Below are positions 1-5,918 of a stretch of 13,476 bases of DNA, piece by piece. The stretch lies in the NCBI GenBank assembly GCA_022573485.1, contig JACZTW010000072.1, forward strand, positions 1-13,476, in the 5' to 3' direction. Made by a program: the position numbers and the translations under genes. Within the stretch, counting starts at the first letter, position 1; every line of letters begins with the position of its first letter. This stretch comes from Planctomycetota bacterium (lineage in GTDB: Bacteria > Planctomycetota > Phycisphaerae > UBA1845 > CAIVHJ01). The notes below the pieces were generated by a model. It saw only the letters and a program-made list of their open reading frames with translations, did not search any database and was not told where the DNA came from.

Positions 1-58
1 CCCGTCGGGACGACTGAACCGATCTCGTCGAACGCCAACGATCGTGTACACCTCAGCC

Positions 59-140
59 GTCCCGATGGGACTAAATGCACTTCCCGGACCCGCGACCCAG
101 CGATGAATCGCTGAGCTATTTTCGATTGTCCCTCCGGGAC
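59..140. repeat. GTCCC-N3-GGGAC inverted-repeat units
   Basis: Two complete GTCCC-N3-GGGAC hairpins lie at 59-71 and 128-140, and a partial third sits at the window's left edge (1-12). A further perfect hairpin (98-113) lies between them. The regular spacing and shared core suggest a dispersed palindromic repeat family rather than terminators, since no T-run follows any of them. I recall similar hairpin cores in planctomycete intergenic DNA, but this cannot be checked here. Confidence 0.45.
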
Positions 141-363
141 GAACAGACGCCGGGGTAGCACTTCAGCGTGACCAATCCACCGATCGGCGGGGAATTCACT
201 GCGGGAGATTGCGGACCGGGGACGGTCCGCCTCGCCGGATTGCACGGTCGCCCGAGACTCCGCGAGACGCCGCGTCCTCGCGGCGGACTTTCCGCCCTCA
301 GAATCTCCGTCTCGAACCGATTCACCTGCCTGCCGGCCTACAGGCCTCACTCGCCGATGCCTC

Positions 364-392
364 TTGCAGACGACCCACAAGCGTGTTATACG
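364..392 (+). promoter_or_regulatory. Possible sigma-70-type promoter for the 454 gene
   Basis: TTGCAG (364-369) and TATACG (387-392) are separated by 17 bases and lie about 60 bases upstream of the start codon at 454. The -35 match is poor and the -10 match partial, so this is only a candidate. Confidence 0.25.
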
Positions 393-453
393 GTCAGGAA
401 ACCAAAGTTCCGCATGTTAGGCGGATCAAGATGGCTATTGCTGGAGGTCAGAG

Positions 454-1335
454 ATGAACGCACTCGCCACGACAATCCTGCTTTTTTCCAGCACTTTTGC
501 GCTCGGTGCCGATCAACCTGATGATGGAATCTACCTGCGCACACAGGCGGATTCCTCGGCATGGATCATGAGTCAGGATGGCCAGAAGCTCTACCTCGGC
601 ACCAGACAAAACCTCAAGATCAAGACGAGCGAACTCTCCTCCCAGAACAACGCGAATACGCGGTTCAATCTATCCGTGACCGTGCCCTACGATGAAAAGA
701 TCGGGCCATCGTCATATATCCTGGTTGTTGCGCGCACTGCCTACAGACAGACCGGCTCGGGCGCATCACATCAGGAGCTGTCCTCGCTGAATTTTCATAT
801 TTCAGGAAAAGAGAATGCGCTACGCGTATCCGAATATATGAAAACACCTGTGGCCTATCGCAGGCACCCGCGCCACAACTTGCGTGTCTCCTTCATTCCC
901 ACAAAGCAAGAATTCAGCGTCGGAGACGAAGTGAGCGCAACCCTTCAGATTGCGAATGTCGGCACCCACACAATTGCTTTCATGAAAGGTGGCCGGAATC
1001 GCGCCGCCAGAGACAATCAATACATCTTCTCCGCGCGTTACGGCGGGAAACAGCTTGAGGACATCGGAACCAGCTATCATTTTGGCGGATTAGCCGCAAG
1101 ACAGGTTCTGCAACCCGGCCAGGTGTTTGAGGACCGAATCAGCCTGAGCAAATGGTTCGCGTTCGACAAGGCTGGAATGTATGAGATTCATGGATCCTAC
1201 TATCTGGCATTCACTGATCCCGATGAAGATCTCGCGAGAACCATTTGGGAAGATTACGTCTCGGCGGACTTCATGGTGAGGATCGCGAAATCGGACAAAG
1301 CCTCGAACGAGCCGAATGCAGGCGATACCAACTAG
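454..1335 (+). CDS. Secreted protein of unknown function
   Basis: The 293-residue product begins with a hydrophobic segment (residues 3-18) ending ALGA-DQ, consistent with a Sec signal peptide although the n-region has no lysine or arginine. A strong ribosome-binding site, GGAGG at 443-447, lies six bases before the ATG and fixes this start. The rest has two parts. Residues about 25-125 are rich in short beta-type segments. Residues about 145-280 resemble an immunoglobulin-like beta-sandwich: they carry a 'VGDEVSATLQIANVG' strand pair of the kind seen in extracellular Ig-like modules, then an RDNQY segment, and an 'LQPGQVFEDRISL' stretch. No catalytic motif or lipobox is visible. I infer an exported or periplasmic protein. 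The neighbouring minus-strand gene is convergent and unrelated. The family is not recognised. Confidence 0.8.
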   Translation: MNALATTILLFSSTFALGADQPDDGIYLRTQADSSAWIMSQDGQKLYLGTRQNLKIKTSELSSQNNANTRFNLSVTVPYDEKIGPSSYILVVARTAYRQTGSGASHQELSSLNFHISGKENALRVSEYMKTPVAYRRHPRHNLRVSFIPTKQEFSVGDEVSATLQIANVGTHTIAFMKGGRNRAARDNQYIFSARYGGKQLEDIGTSYHFGGLAARQVLQPGQVFEDRISLSKWFAFDKAGMYEIHGSYYLAFTDPDEDLARTIWEDYVSADFMVRIAKSDKASNEPNAGDTN

Positions 1336-1349
1336 CCGCGTACGCGTGC

Positions 1350-1413
1350 CACTGGCAGCTTGCCTGGCAGTGCCGATCGAACGCAAGCAGCACTGGCGGA
1401 CAAGCCGCCAGTG
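1350..1413. repeat. Paired CACTGGC hairpins
   Basis: Two related inverted repeats sit 15-80 bases after the stop at 1335. The second (1391-1413) is perfect: CACTGGCGG, a five-base loop, then CCGCCAGTG. The first (1350-1372) starts CACTGGC and ends GGCAGTG but is imperfect, with only the outer five pairs and an inner GGCA/TGCC. No T-run follows, so these look more like a palindromic intergenic repeat than a classical terminator, though they could protect the 3' end of the upstream mRNA. Confidence 0.55.
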
Positions 1414-1435
1414 GCACCCCGGCGGGAATAGAATC

Positions 1436-1462
1436 AGAACAAGGTTTCTCTCTTTTTGTTCT
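1436..1462. terminator. Possible weak bidirectional terminator
   Basis: AGAACAA (1436-1442) and TTGTTCT (1456-1462) form a 7-bp AT-rich stem whose loop contains a T5 tract. An alternative stem, GTTTCT/AGAAAC, overlaps it. It lies between two convergent genes (stops at 1335 and 1487), where a terminator would be expected, but the stem is weak. Confidence 0.25.
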
Positions 1463-1486
1463 CAGAAACAAGTATTCACAGCAGCT

Positions 1487-2416
1487 TCAACCACGATCCT
1501 GATTTGTCGCCTGGGTGGATGCTTGTTTCTGAGCGATCGTGTCGTCGAAGGAGAAGCTCTTGTCAATCAGGCTGATGAATGCTTGCTTTGGCAGGGTGTT
1601 TTCCCACAAATCAAAATACTGCCGAAACGCTCTATCTAAGGTGTCAAACTTTTTTGTCCAGCCCCCGGAGAAGCGATCTGGCAAAGATAGATACGGGAGG
1701 ACCCGTGTGTGCGTCCAAGCTGCGAGAACAGCTGGATTACAGAAGATGGATGCTAATTTGAGATCTAGAGTGGGTGTGATTCTAGGCATTTGCCGTGACT
1801 CGAGCATTTCGAGAATGGCTCTATCCATGTTCGATTCACCACGATGCACGTGGGAGTGATGAACGTAAATTAGAATCCCTATCTGTTCGGTTTCTTCTGG
1901 AGACAAGCCGCTTTGGTCACCATAGATCTTCTGGGATACCTCAGAGCCGAGTCGGCTATCGTGAGCGCGTTTGTGCTTTTTGATGTCACGGAATTCCAGC
2001 GATCCTAGGTCAAGGTCGCGACCGAATTCGTGAACACGATCAAAACCGAAGTAACCCTTTAGTACAGCTGCCAAGTACATTGTTATTTCGAAGATCGTGC
2101 GTATTCCGCTCGCGGCATCAAAGTAGTATCCCGCGTCGTACGCATGGAATACTGCACGGAATCGCTTAATCGCTGCCGTGTTGAGCGCAACATTGTAGAC
2201 GTTGAGGACATGGTCGTGACGCGGGACCTCATCCAGAGTCTGTAGGGCAAACTCCTGGTAGCAACGCATCAATGTCGCAAAGCCATCACCTCGTTGAGTG
2301 ATTTGGCGTGAATGTTCACCTTCTGCACTTTGCAGTGATGTGAGAAGTGGAGTAGTAGAGAAGGCGGTTTCGAGGGACTGTTGCCATGCTGCGATCACAT
2401 CTCGTTGAGTGCTCAT
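1487..2416 (-). CDS. Hypothetical protein, mainly helical
   Basis: The 309-residue product has no signal peptide or obvious membrane segment and reads as a cytoplasmic, mostly alpha-helical protein. Visible features are a helix with 'GIRTIFEITMYLA' around residues 104-116, an unusual histidine cluster 'HHSHVHRGE' near residue 187, and a C-terminal block around 'WTKKFDTLDRAFRQYF'. The Arg-x-x-x-Glu helix vaguely recalls DUF5677/HEPN-like helical proteins, but I cannot support that assignment. The coding strand is visibly more AT-rich than the genes around it, which hints at recent acquisition. No strong ribosome-binding site precedes the ATG at 2416. The gene is convergent with the 454 gene and is followed upstream by a short tandem repeat. 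Function unknown. Confidence 0.7.
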   Translation of the reverse strand: MSTQRDVIAAWQQSLETAFSTTPLLTSLQSAEGEHSRQITQRGDGFATLMRCYQEFALQTLDEVPRHDHVLNVYNVALNTAAIKRFRAVFHAYDAGYYFDAASGIRTIFEITMYLAAVLKGYFGFDRVHEFGRDLDLGSLEFRDIKKHKRAHDSRLGSEVSQKIYGDQSGLSPEETEQIGILIYVHHSHVHRGESNMDRAILEMLESRQMPRITPTLDLKLASIFCNPAVLAAWTHTRVLPYLSLPDRFSGGWTKKFDTLDRAFRQYFDLWENTLPKQAFISLIDKSFSFDDTIAQKQASTQATNQDRG

Positions 2417-2531
2417 GCGTGCTCTGCTAGAAGTTGGGAATCAGCATTGTCCTGCTCTTATAATCTCAAATAGCCCAGGTAGCCAGGCCGGAATGCCTTT
2501 GGCGCCGGAAATCGCCCGATCTGGCGCTGAA

Positions 2532-2570
2532 GGCAATTCGGGGGCAATTCGGGAGGCAATTCGGGGGACG
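2532..2570. repeat. GGCAATTCGGG tandem repeat
   Basis: Three adjacent units start with GGCAATTCGGG, at 2532, 2543 and 2555. They are 11, 12 and about 13 bases long, differing only in the number of trailing G or A bases. The last runs into GGGGGACGCAATACC. This phrase resembles the AATTCGGGGGACACA-type sequence I associate with REP-like elements near small Y1 transposases; no such transposase is present, so that link is inference. Confidence 0.6.
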
Positions 2571-2621
2571 CAATACCTATCTCATGCCGCGGCGAGCGAG
2601 CGACCCAATGCATGGGGAGGT

Positions 2622-2960
2622 TCAGGCTTCAGCAGAGTCCACATCGTCCGCTGAATCGTGGCTGAATTGATCAATCACGATCTTGCCTTCCGGCATCTGG
2701 GCCACGATCACGAGGCTGCCGCCGAGGGCTTCGATAAACCTGCGCAGGGTGCTGACGTACATGTCCGTCTGGTGTTCGATTTTTGAAATGCTGGCCTGCT
2801 TGACGCTCAGCGTCTCCGCAAGCTGAATCTGCGTCAGGCCCTGCGCGGCCCGCAGTTGATGCAGAGGCATCTGTTGCAGGAGGCCCTTGAGCTTTTGGTC
2901 CGAAGCGTCGCGCGCTCGTTTGCTCATCTTCTTGCGGAGTTCCGCGTACTTCTTAGCCAT
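2622..2960 (-). CDS. higA: HigA-type antitoxin, XRE-family HTH
   Basis: This 112-residue protein has a Cro/C1-type helix-turn-helix at residues about 36-66, with the canonical 'LTQIQLAETLSVKQASISKIE' pattern (here split over residues 42-62). A C-terminal beta segment, 'LGGSLVIVAQMPEG', is typical of antitoxins paired with HigB/RelE-like toxins. It should bind and neutralise the toxin and repress the shared promoter. The start codon overlaps the toxin gene's stop by eight bases (the sequence ATGGCTAA serves both frames), a usual toxin-then-antitoxin arrangement with translational coupling. The reading frame is intact although its toxin partner is broken, so it may now act only as an orphan repressor. 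The family assignment is firm; the higA symbol is by analogy. Confidence 0.85.
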   Translation of the reverse strand: MAKKYAELRKKMSKRARDASDQKLKGLLQQMPLHQLRAAQGLTQIQLAETLSVKQASISKIEHQTDMYVSTLRRFIEALGGSLVIVAQMPEGKIVIDQFSHDSADDVDSAEA

Positions 2961-3218
2961 TGGTGCCCTCGCTTTCGATTTCCCTCATGTGCTGGTCATA
3001 AAGCCGGTCCGCCACAGGGACAAACTTGTCATACCACCGGCTGTCCCCACCCTTGTTCCCGCCGATGAGCAGAATGGTGGTCCGCATGGGGAACGCGAGA
3101 GGGCGGGGCCGTAGATCCCCAACAGGCTTACACTGGCATCGACCGCAGATTGCTCGTCTTCGTCAAGGCTTTCCCACCAGCTCCCGAACTCGTCCGTGTA
3201 TTCCACGTCCCAGGCCAT
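2953..3218 (-). pseudogene. higB: HigB/RelE-type toxin, internally deleted and frameshifted
   Basis: The first ~43 codons from ATG 3218 encode a typical HigB-like N-terminus ('WDVEYTDEFGSWWESL', then 'LGIYGPALSR'). In that frame the sequence then turns to low-complexity Cys/Ser/Thr residues and stops at 2985. A second frame, open from an internal ATG at 3087 to the stop at 2953-2955, encodes the family's C-terminus: 'ILLIGGNKGGDSRWYDKFVP', then 'ADRLYDQHMREIE'. Full-length relatives have between these the 'RPHADT...MKELR...FAFDPRR' core, which carries catalytic residues; about 30-35 residues are missing. The C-terminal frame overlaps the antitoxin start exactly as in intact loci. I infer a deletion with a frame change that inactivates the mRNA-cleaving toxin. 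Confidence 0.8.
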
Positions 3219-3225
3219 GCACCAC

Positions 3226-3253
3226 AGTATAGCTTATCGGCTATATTCGTCAA
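3226..3253 (-). promoter_or_regulatory. Promoter and palindromic operator of the higBA locus
   Basis: Reading on the minus strand, TTGACG (3253-3248) and TATACT (3231-3226) are separated by 16 bases, a good sigma-70-type match. An 18-bp perfect-arm palindrome, TATAGC-N6-GCTATA (3228-3245), covers the -10 and spacer, where the HigA-type repressor would block polymerase. A further GCTATA half-site lies at 3256-3261. The -10 element ends only seven bases before the toxin ATG at 3218, so the transcript would start almost at the start codon, nearly leaderless. Confidence 0.6.
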
Positions 3254-3417
3254 GGGCTATAATTCAGATTCTGGGGGAATTCCCGGGGAACGAAGAGGGC
3301 AGGAGCCTCGGCGGATTGACCGATCACGCCTGATCGCTCGCGGGCCGAATCGTAATAGATCACCTGGCAAGTTATGAAGATGGGCGAAGAGTGCGGACCC
3401 GTTGTGCGTAGGGAGAG

Positions 3418-3452
3418 ACGTGAAGAGTGAATCGTGAAGCGTGAAGCGATGG
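3418..3452. repeat. Heptamer block NNGTGAA
   Basis: Four consecutive 7-base words share the core GTGAA: ACGTGAA, GAGTGAA, TCGTGAA, GCGTGAA (3418-3445), followed by a diverged fifth, GCGATGG. The first two bases vary while the last five are constant. Confidence 0.7.
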
Positions 3453-3487
3453 AAAAGTCGAAAAGTCAAAACGTCCAAAGTCCAAAT
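3453..3487. repeat. AAAGTC octamer/heptamer block
   Basis: Directly after the previous block come AAAAGTCG, AAAAGTCA, AAACGTCC, AAAGTCC and AAATGG. This is a run of related 7-8 base words on a new core (AAAGTC), with the phase slipping once. Confidence 0.6.
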
Positions 3488-3650
3488 GGAGAAGGGGCAG
3501 AGGCGTGTGAAATGTTGGATGATGGCAGAACGTGAAAGTGCGAAAAAGCGTATTGGCCAAACGAACCCACCGCGTCGTAAGCCCAAGGCCACTATCAGGC
3601 TAGGACGCGTGTTGCGCCTTTTGGCTGATGGGGCGGCGCGAGAGAGGAAA

Positions 3651-3678
3651 TGCGGAATGCGGATTTCGGATTGCGGAT
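3651..3678. repeat. Heptamer block TGCGGAT
   Basis: Four exact-length heptamers, TGCGGAA, TGCGGAT, TTCGGAT and TGCGGAT, run without interruption and differ by one base each. Confidence 0.7.
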
Positions 3679-3710
3679 TCAACAGTCAGAGCCGAGAGCG
3701 CAAGCGACCG

Positions 3711-3745
3711 GTCACGAATCACGAACCACGAGCCACCAGTCCTCA
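3711..3745. repeat. Heptamer block NNCACGA
   Basis: Five consecutive heptamers, GTCACGA, ATCACGA, ACCACGA, GCCACCA and GTCCTCA, share a CACGA core that decays to the right and leads towards the CTCAG words of the next block. Confidence 0.65.
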
Positions 3746-3787
3746 GTCCCGCCTACGGCGGATCTCGGCTGCGCTTCGACCTCGGTC

Positions 3788-3815
3788 CTCAGCACTCAGC
3801 ACTCAGCACTCAGTC
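3788..3815. repeat. Heptamer block CTCAGCA
   Basis: Three identical heptamers CTCAGCA (3788-3808) plus a variant, CTCAGTC (3809-3815), abut the stop codon of the downstream minus-strand protease gene at 3816-3818. Confidence 0.75.
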
Positions 3816-4880
3816 TCAGGGCTTGGCTGTGGGATCGACTCTGGAGAGGTGCAATTCGCCCGCGCCGGCGTCGAACGTGGTGATGAAATGACGCAAGAAT
3901 GCCTGGCCCAGGAGCGGCGGGACGTTTGTCAGGCCGTCGGGCATGACCACGCACGTGACGTTGCGGACCTCAAAATCGCCGACTCGGACGGAATCGAGCG
4001 TCATCCGCGTGGCGCGGACGGTCCTGCCGTCGGCGACCGACATGCGCGCGACGGGATCATTCTCGGTCGGGTGCAAACCCAGTTCCGCAGCCCACTCGAA
4101 AGGCAGCGTCACCATGCTCGCGCCCGTATCGAAAACCATGCGCTTTGGGGCCTGGCCGTTGAGCGACACGTCCAACCACAGGACGCCGTTTTTAGGGTGC
4201 AGCTTGATGGACTTGGTAACGATGGCTTGTTCCATCTTGGCCAGTTGTTTGAGATTGCGTGCATAGTTGGGACGCGGCCCAAGCGCGAGCGGCCGCTTGC
4301 TGGTCTTGTTCAACTCGTCAAGCGCCGACTGCACGCCGGGGTTGGCCGCCAGGGCTGTGTATTCGGCGTCCGTCTTATCGACCATCGCCCGCAGTTCACC
4401 GACCAACGTGACGAAATCCTGACGCGCCCGGCCCAGTTCCGCGGCGACGTGCATTTCTTCATCGTGGAAAACGCCGCCCGCGGTGTAGAGTTCGACTTGC
4501 TCGTTGAGAAAGTTGAGCCGTGCGATCAGCCGGTTCTGCTTGACGACGTCCCCCGTGCTCGCCAGCCTGTTCGCCAGCCTCATTCGCTCAGCGACATACT
4601 CGCGGATGTTCTTGCGATGTTGCTGCTTTTGGTCCTCGAAGTCGGCCTGCTTCTTCAGTGCCTCGCTGAGCTTGGCGCGCGTCTTTCTGGCGTCTGGCAG
4701 GCGCTTGCTGAATTCGATTTCGCTCGGCAGAACGTAGTACGATGCTTTCTTGCTCAGCCCGCGAGCGACCAACTGCTCATGCGGGGACAAATCTGCGGCG
4801 GAAGCGGCGGAAGCGGCGATCACAAGCCCGCTCCCCACGAGCAGCACGACACTGCATACGATCTTCAAATGGCCGACCAT
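3816..4880 (-). CDS. Secreted retropepsin-like aspartic protease with coiled coil
   Basis: The 354-residue product starts with a signal peptide (hydrophobic residues about 8-24, then ASAASAA-D). I chose the ATG at 4880 because GGAG lies eight bases upstream; a GTG nine codons earlier would extend the frame but has no such site and would spoil the signal peptide. Residues about 55-195 are charged, heptad-like and probably coiled coil. Residues about 235-350 form a clan-AA aspartic protease domain: 'VFDTGASMVTLP' with catalytic Asp251, then a flap-like stretch 'VADGRTVRATRMTLDSVRVG', and a C-terminal 'PPLLGQAFLRHF', the family's hydrophobic-hydrophobic-Gly motif. One active-site Asp per chain implies a homodimer. 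I infer periplasmic or surface proteolysis; the substrate is unknown. Confidence 0.82.
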   Translation of the reverse strand: MVGHLKIVCSVVLLVGSGLVIAASAASAADLSPHEQLVARGLSKKASYYVLPSEIEFSKRLPDARKTRAKLSEALKKQADFEDQKQQHRKNIREYVAERMRLANRLASTGDVVKQNRLIARLNFLNEQVELYTAGGVFHDEEMHVAAELGRARQDFVTLVGELRAMVDKTDAEYTALAANPGVQSALDELNKTSKRPLALGPRPNYARNLKQLAKMEQAIVTKSIKLHPKNGVLWLDVSLNGQAPKRMVFDTGASMVTLPFEWAAELGLHPTENDPVARMSVADGRTVRATRMTLDSVRVGDFEVRNVTCVVMPDGLTNVPPLLGQAFLRHFITTFDAGAGELHLSRVDPTAKP

Positions 4881-4946
4881 CAATGTTGCTCCGCAGTTGC
4901 GAGACACATCGCCCGAGGCGTTCGTGAAAACTCCGCCTCAGTCTTT

Positions 4947-4975
4947 ACTGTATGGCGCGGAAGCTGCCAGATCAA
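4947..4975 (-). promoter_or_regulatory. Candidate promoter of the aspartic protease gene
   Basis: On the minus strand, TTGATC (4975-4970) and TACAGT (4952-4947) are exactly 17 bases apart, each matching four of six consensus bases. It would give a leader of about 60 bases before the ATG at 4880. Confidence 0.35.
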
Positions 4976-5129
4976 AGGTCACGGCAGCGATCGTCGATAT
5001 CGCCCTCCAGACGTGTGGTTTCGGCTTGGGCTTTGGGAGGTGCGCTGCGGCGATTATGATGCGCTCCGTGAAGAACGAAGATCAGCAAAAGAGAACCCGC
5101 CCCGCAGCGATTGAACGGAGTAAGTCAAT

Positions 5130-5918
5130 ATGGATACCGGCCTGAATGGCAAATGTGTGTTGATCACCGGCGCGTCGGGCGGCATCGGTCTGGCGACCGC
5201 GCGGGCCTTCGCGGCTGAAGGGTGCCGACTCGTGCTGCACTACCACCGGAACCGCCAGCCGCTGGACGATCTGGCAAAGCAGCTCTCGATGGACTCGCCG
5301 GCGATCTCGGCCGACCTGCGCGATGAGGATCAGACACAGACGTTGTTCGACAAAGCGCTGGGTTCAGGTGCTCGAATCGATACGCTGGTGGTCAATGCGG
5401 GCGTCTGGCCGGCGGAATTCACGCCCCTGCATGAAATGTCGCTCGAGCAATGGACGAACACGCTGAGGACCGACTTGACCGCCGCGTTTCTGACGTGCCG
5501 GGCGTTCCTGCGACATCTCCAGGCCGACCCGCGTGAGTCGGCCTCCATCGTACTGGTGGGCTCGACGGCGGCCCTGTTTGGCGAAGCGGGGCACGCCGAT
5601 TATGCGGCGGCCAAGGCCGGACTGACCCACGGTTTGACCGCGACGCTGAAGAACGAGATCGTCAGGCTGGCCCCGCGCGGGCGGGTCAATTGCGTGTGTC
5701 CAGGCTGGACCGATACGCCGATGTCCGCCGATTGCACGCACGACGCCGAGGCCGTGCGGCAGGCGACGGCCACAATGGCACTGCGGCGAATCGCTGCGCC
5801 CGAAGATATCGCCGCAGTGATTGTGTTCCTTGCTTCCGAGCGCCTGGCCGGGCACATATCAGGAGCGATACTCCCGGTTGCCGGCGGCATGGAAGGCCGC
5901 CTGCTGCATCCCGGTTAG
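5130..5918 (+). CDS. SDR-family NAD(P)-dependent oxidoreductase
   Basis: This 262-residue protein has the full set of classical short-chain dehydrogenase motifs: the cofactor loop TGASGGIG at residues 13-20, NAG at 89-91, the catalytic serine at 145 (VGSTAA), Tyr158 and Lys162 in YAAAK, and the 'CPGWTDTPM' loop after strand 6. Length and motif spacing fit FabG-like 3-oxoacyl-reductases, but the family acts on many carbonyl and alcohol substrates and the sequence does not settle which. It is cytosolic with no signal peptide. GGAG lies nine bases before the ATG. The gene is divergent from the protease gene and its stop overlaps the stop of the convergent globin gene by four bases, so transcription of the two can interfere. 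Confidence 0.88.
   Translation: MDTGLNGKCVLITGASGGIGLATARAFAAEGCRLVLHYHRNRQPLDDLAKQLSMDSPAISADLRDEDQTQTLFDKALGSGARIDTLVVNAGVWPAEFTPLHEMSLEQWTNTLRTDLTAAFLTCRAFLRHLQADPRESASIVLVGSTAALFGEAGHADYAAAKAGLTHGLTATLKNEIVRLAPRGRVNCVCPGWTDTPMSADCTHDAEAVRQATATMALRRIAAPEDIAAVIVFLASERLAGHISGAILPVAGGMEGRLLHPG

Larger units (their letters stand above)
1..453. other. Hairpin-rich non-coding region
   Basis: I see no convincing gene here; the open frames in it have biased composition, overlap each other and lack ribosome-binding sites. The stretch is dense in short perfect inverted repeats: a GTCCC-N3-GGGAC type element at 59-71 and 128-140, with a truncated copy at 1-12; CAGCGAT/ATCGCTG at 98-113; GCGGACCG/CGGTCCGC with a GGGA loop at 211-230; GCCGCG/CGCGGC at 269-284; GGCGGA/TCCGCC at 282-296; and GGCCT/AGGCC at 335-346. 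The left edge may be a decayed or dispersed repeat, since GTCCC/GGGAC recurs roughly every 60-65 bases. The last 90 bases probably hold the promoter and leader of the downstream secreted-protein gene. Confidence 0.6.
3246..3815. other. Gene-free region with heptamer-word clusters
   Basis: No gene is supported here; open frames in it give repetitive peptides because 7-base words cycle through all frames. The left third (3246-3417) holds only the distal promoter of the toxin-antitoxin locus and unremarkable sequence. From 3418 rightwards there are several blocks of degenerate tandem words, listed separately, divided by 60-200 bases of unique DNA. The region ends at the stop codon of the aspartic protease gene. 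Confidence 0.6.

Noticed and set aside
168..521. Two overlapping open frames before the secreted-protein gene
   Set aside because: Neither has a ribosome-binding site or recognisable motif, and both are Pro/Arg-rich translations of hairpin DNA.
3418..3815. CRISPR-like array
   Set aside because: The repeat units are only 7-8 bases, directly tandem, with no unique spacers between them and no cas genes nearby.
3441..5114. A 557-codon open frame on the plus strand
   Set aside because: It runs antisense through the whole aspartic protease gene and its left end translates heptamer words. It is Arg/Gln/His-rich, has no motif, and exists because of the protease gene's GC-rich codon pattern.
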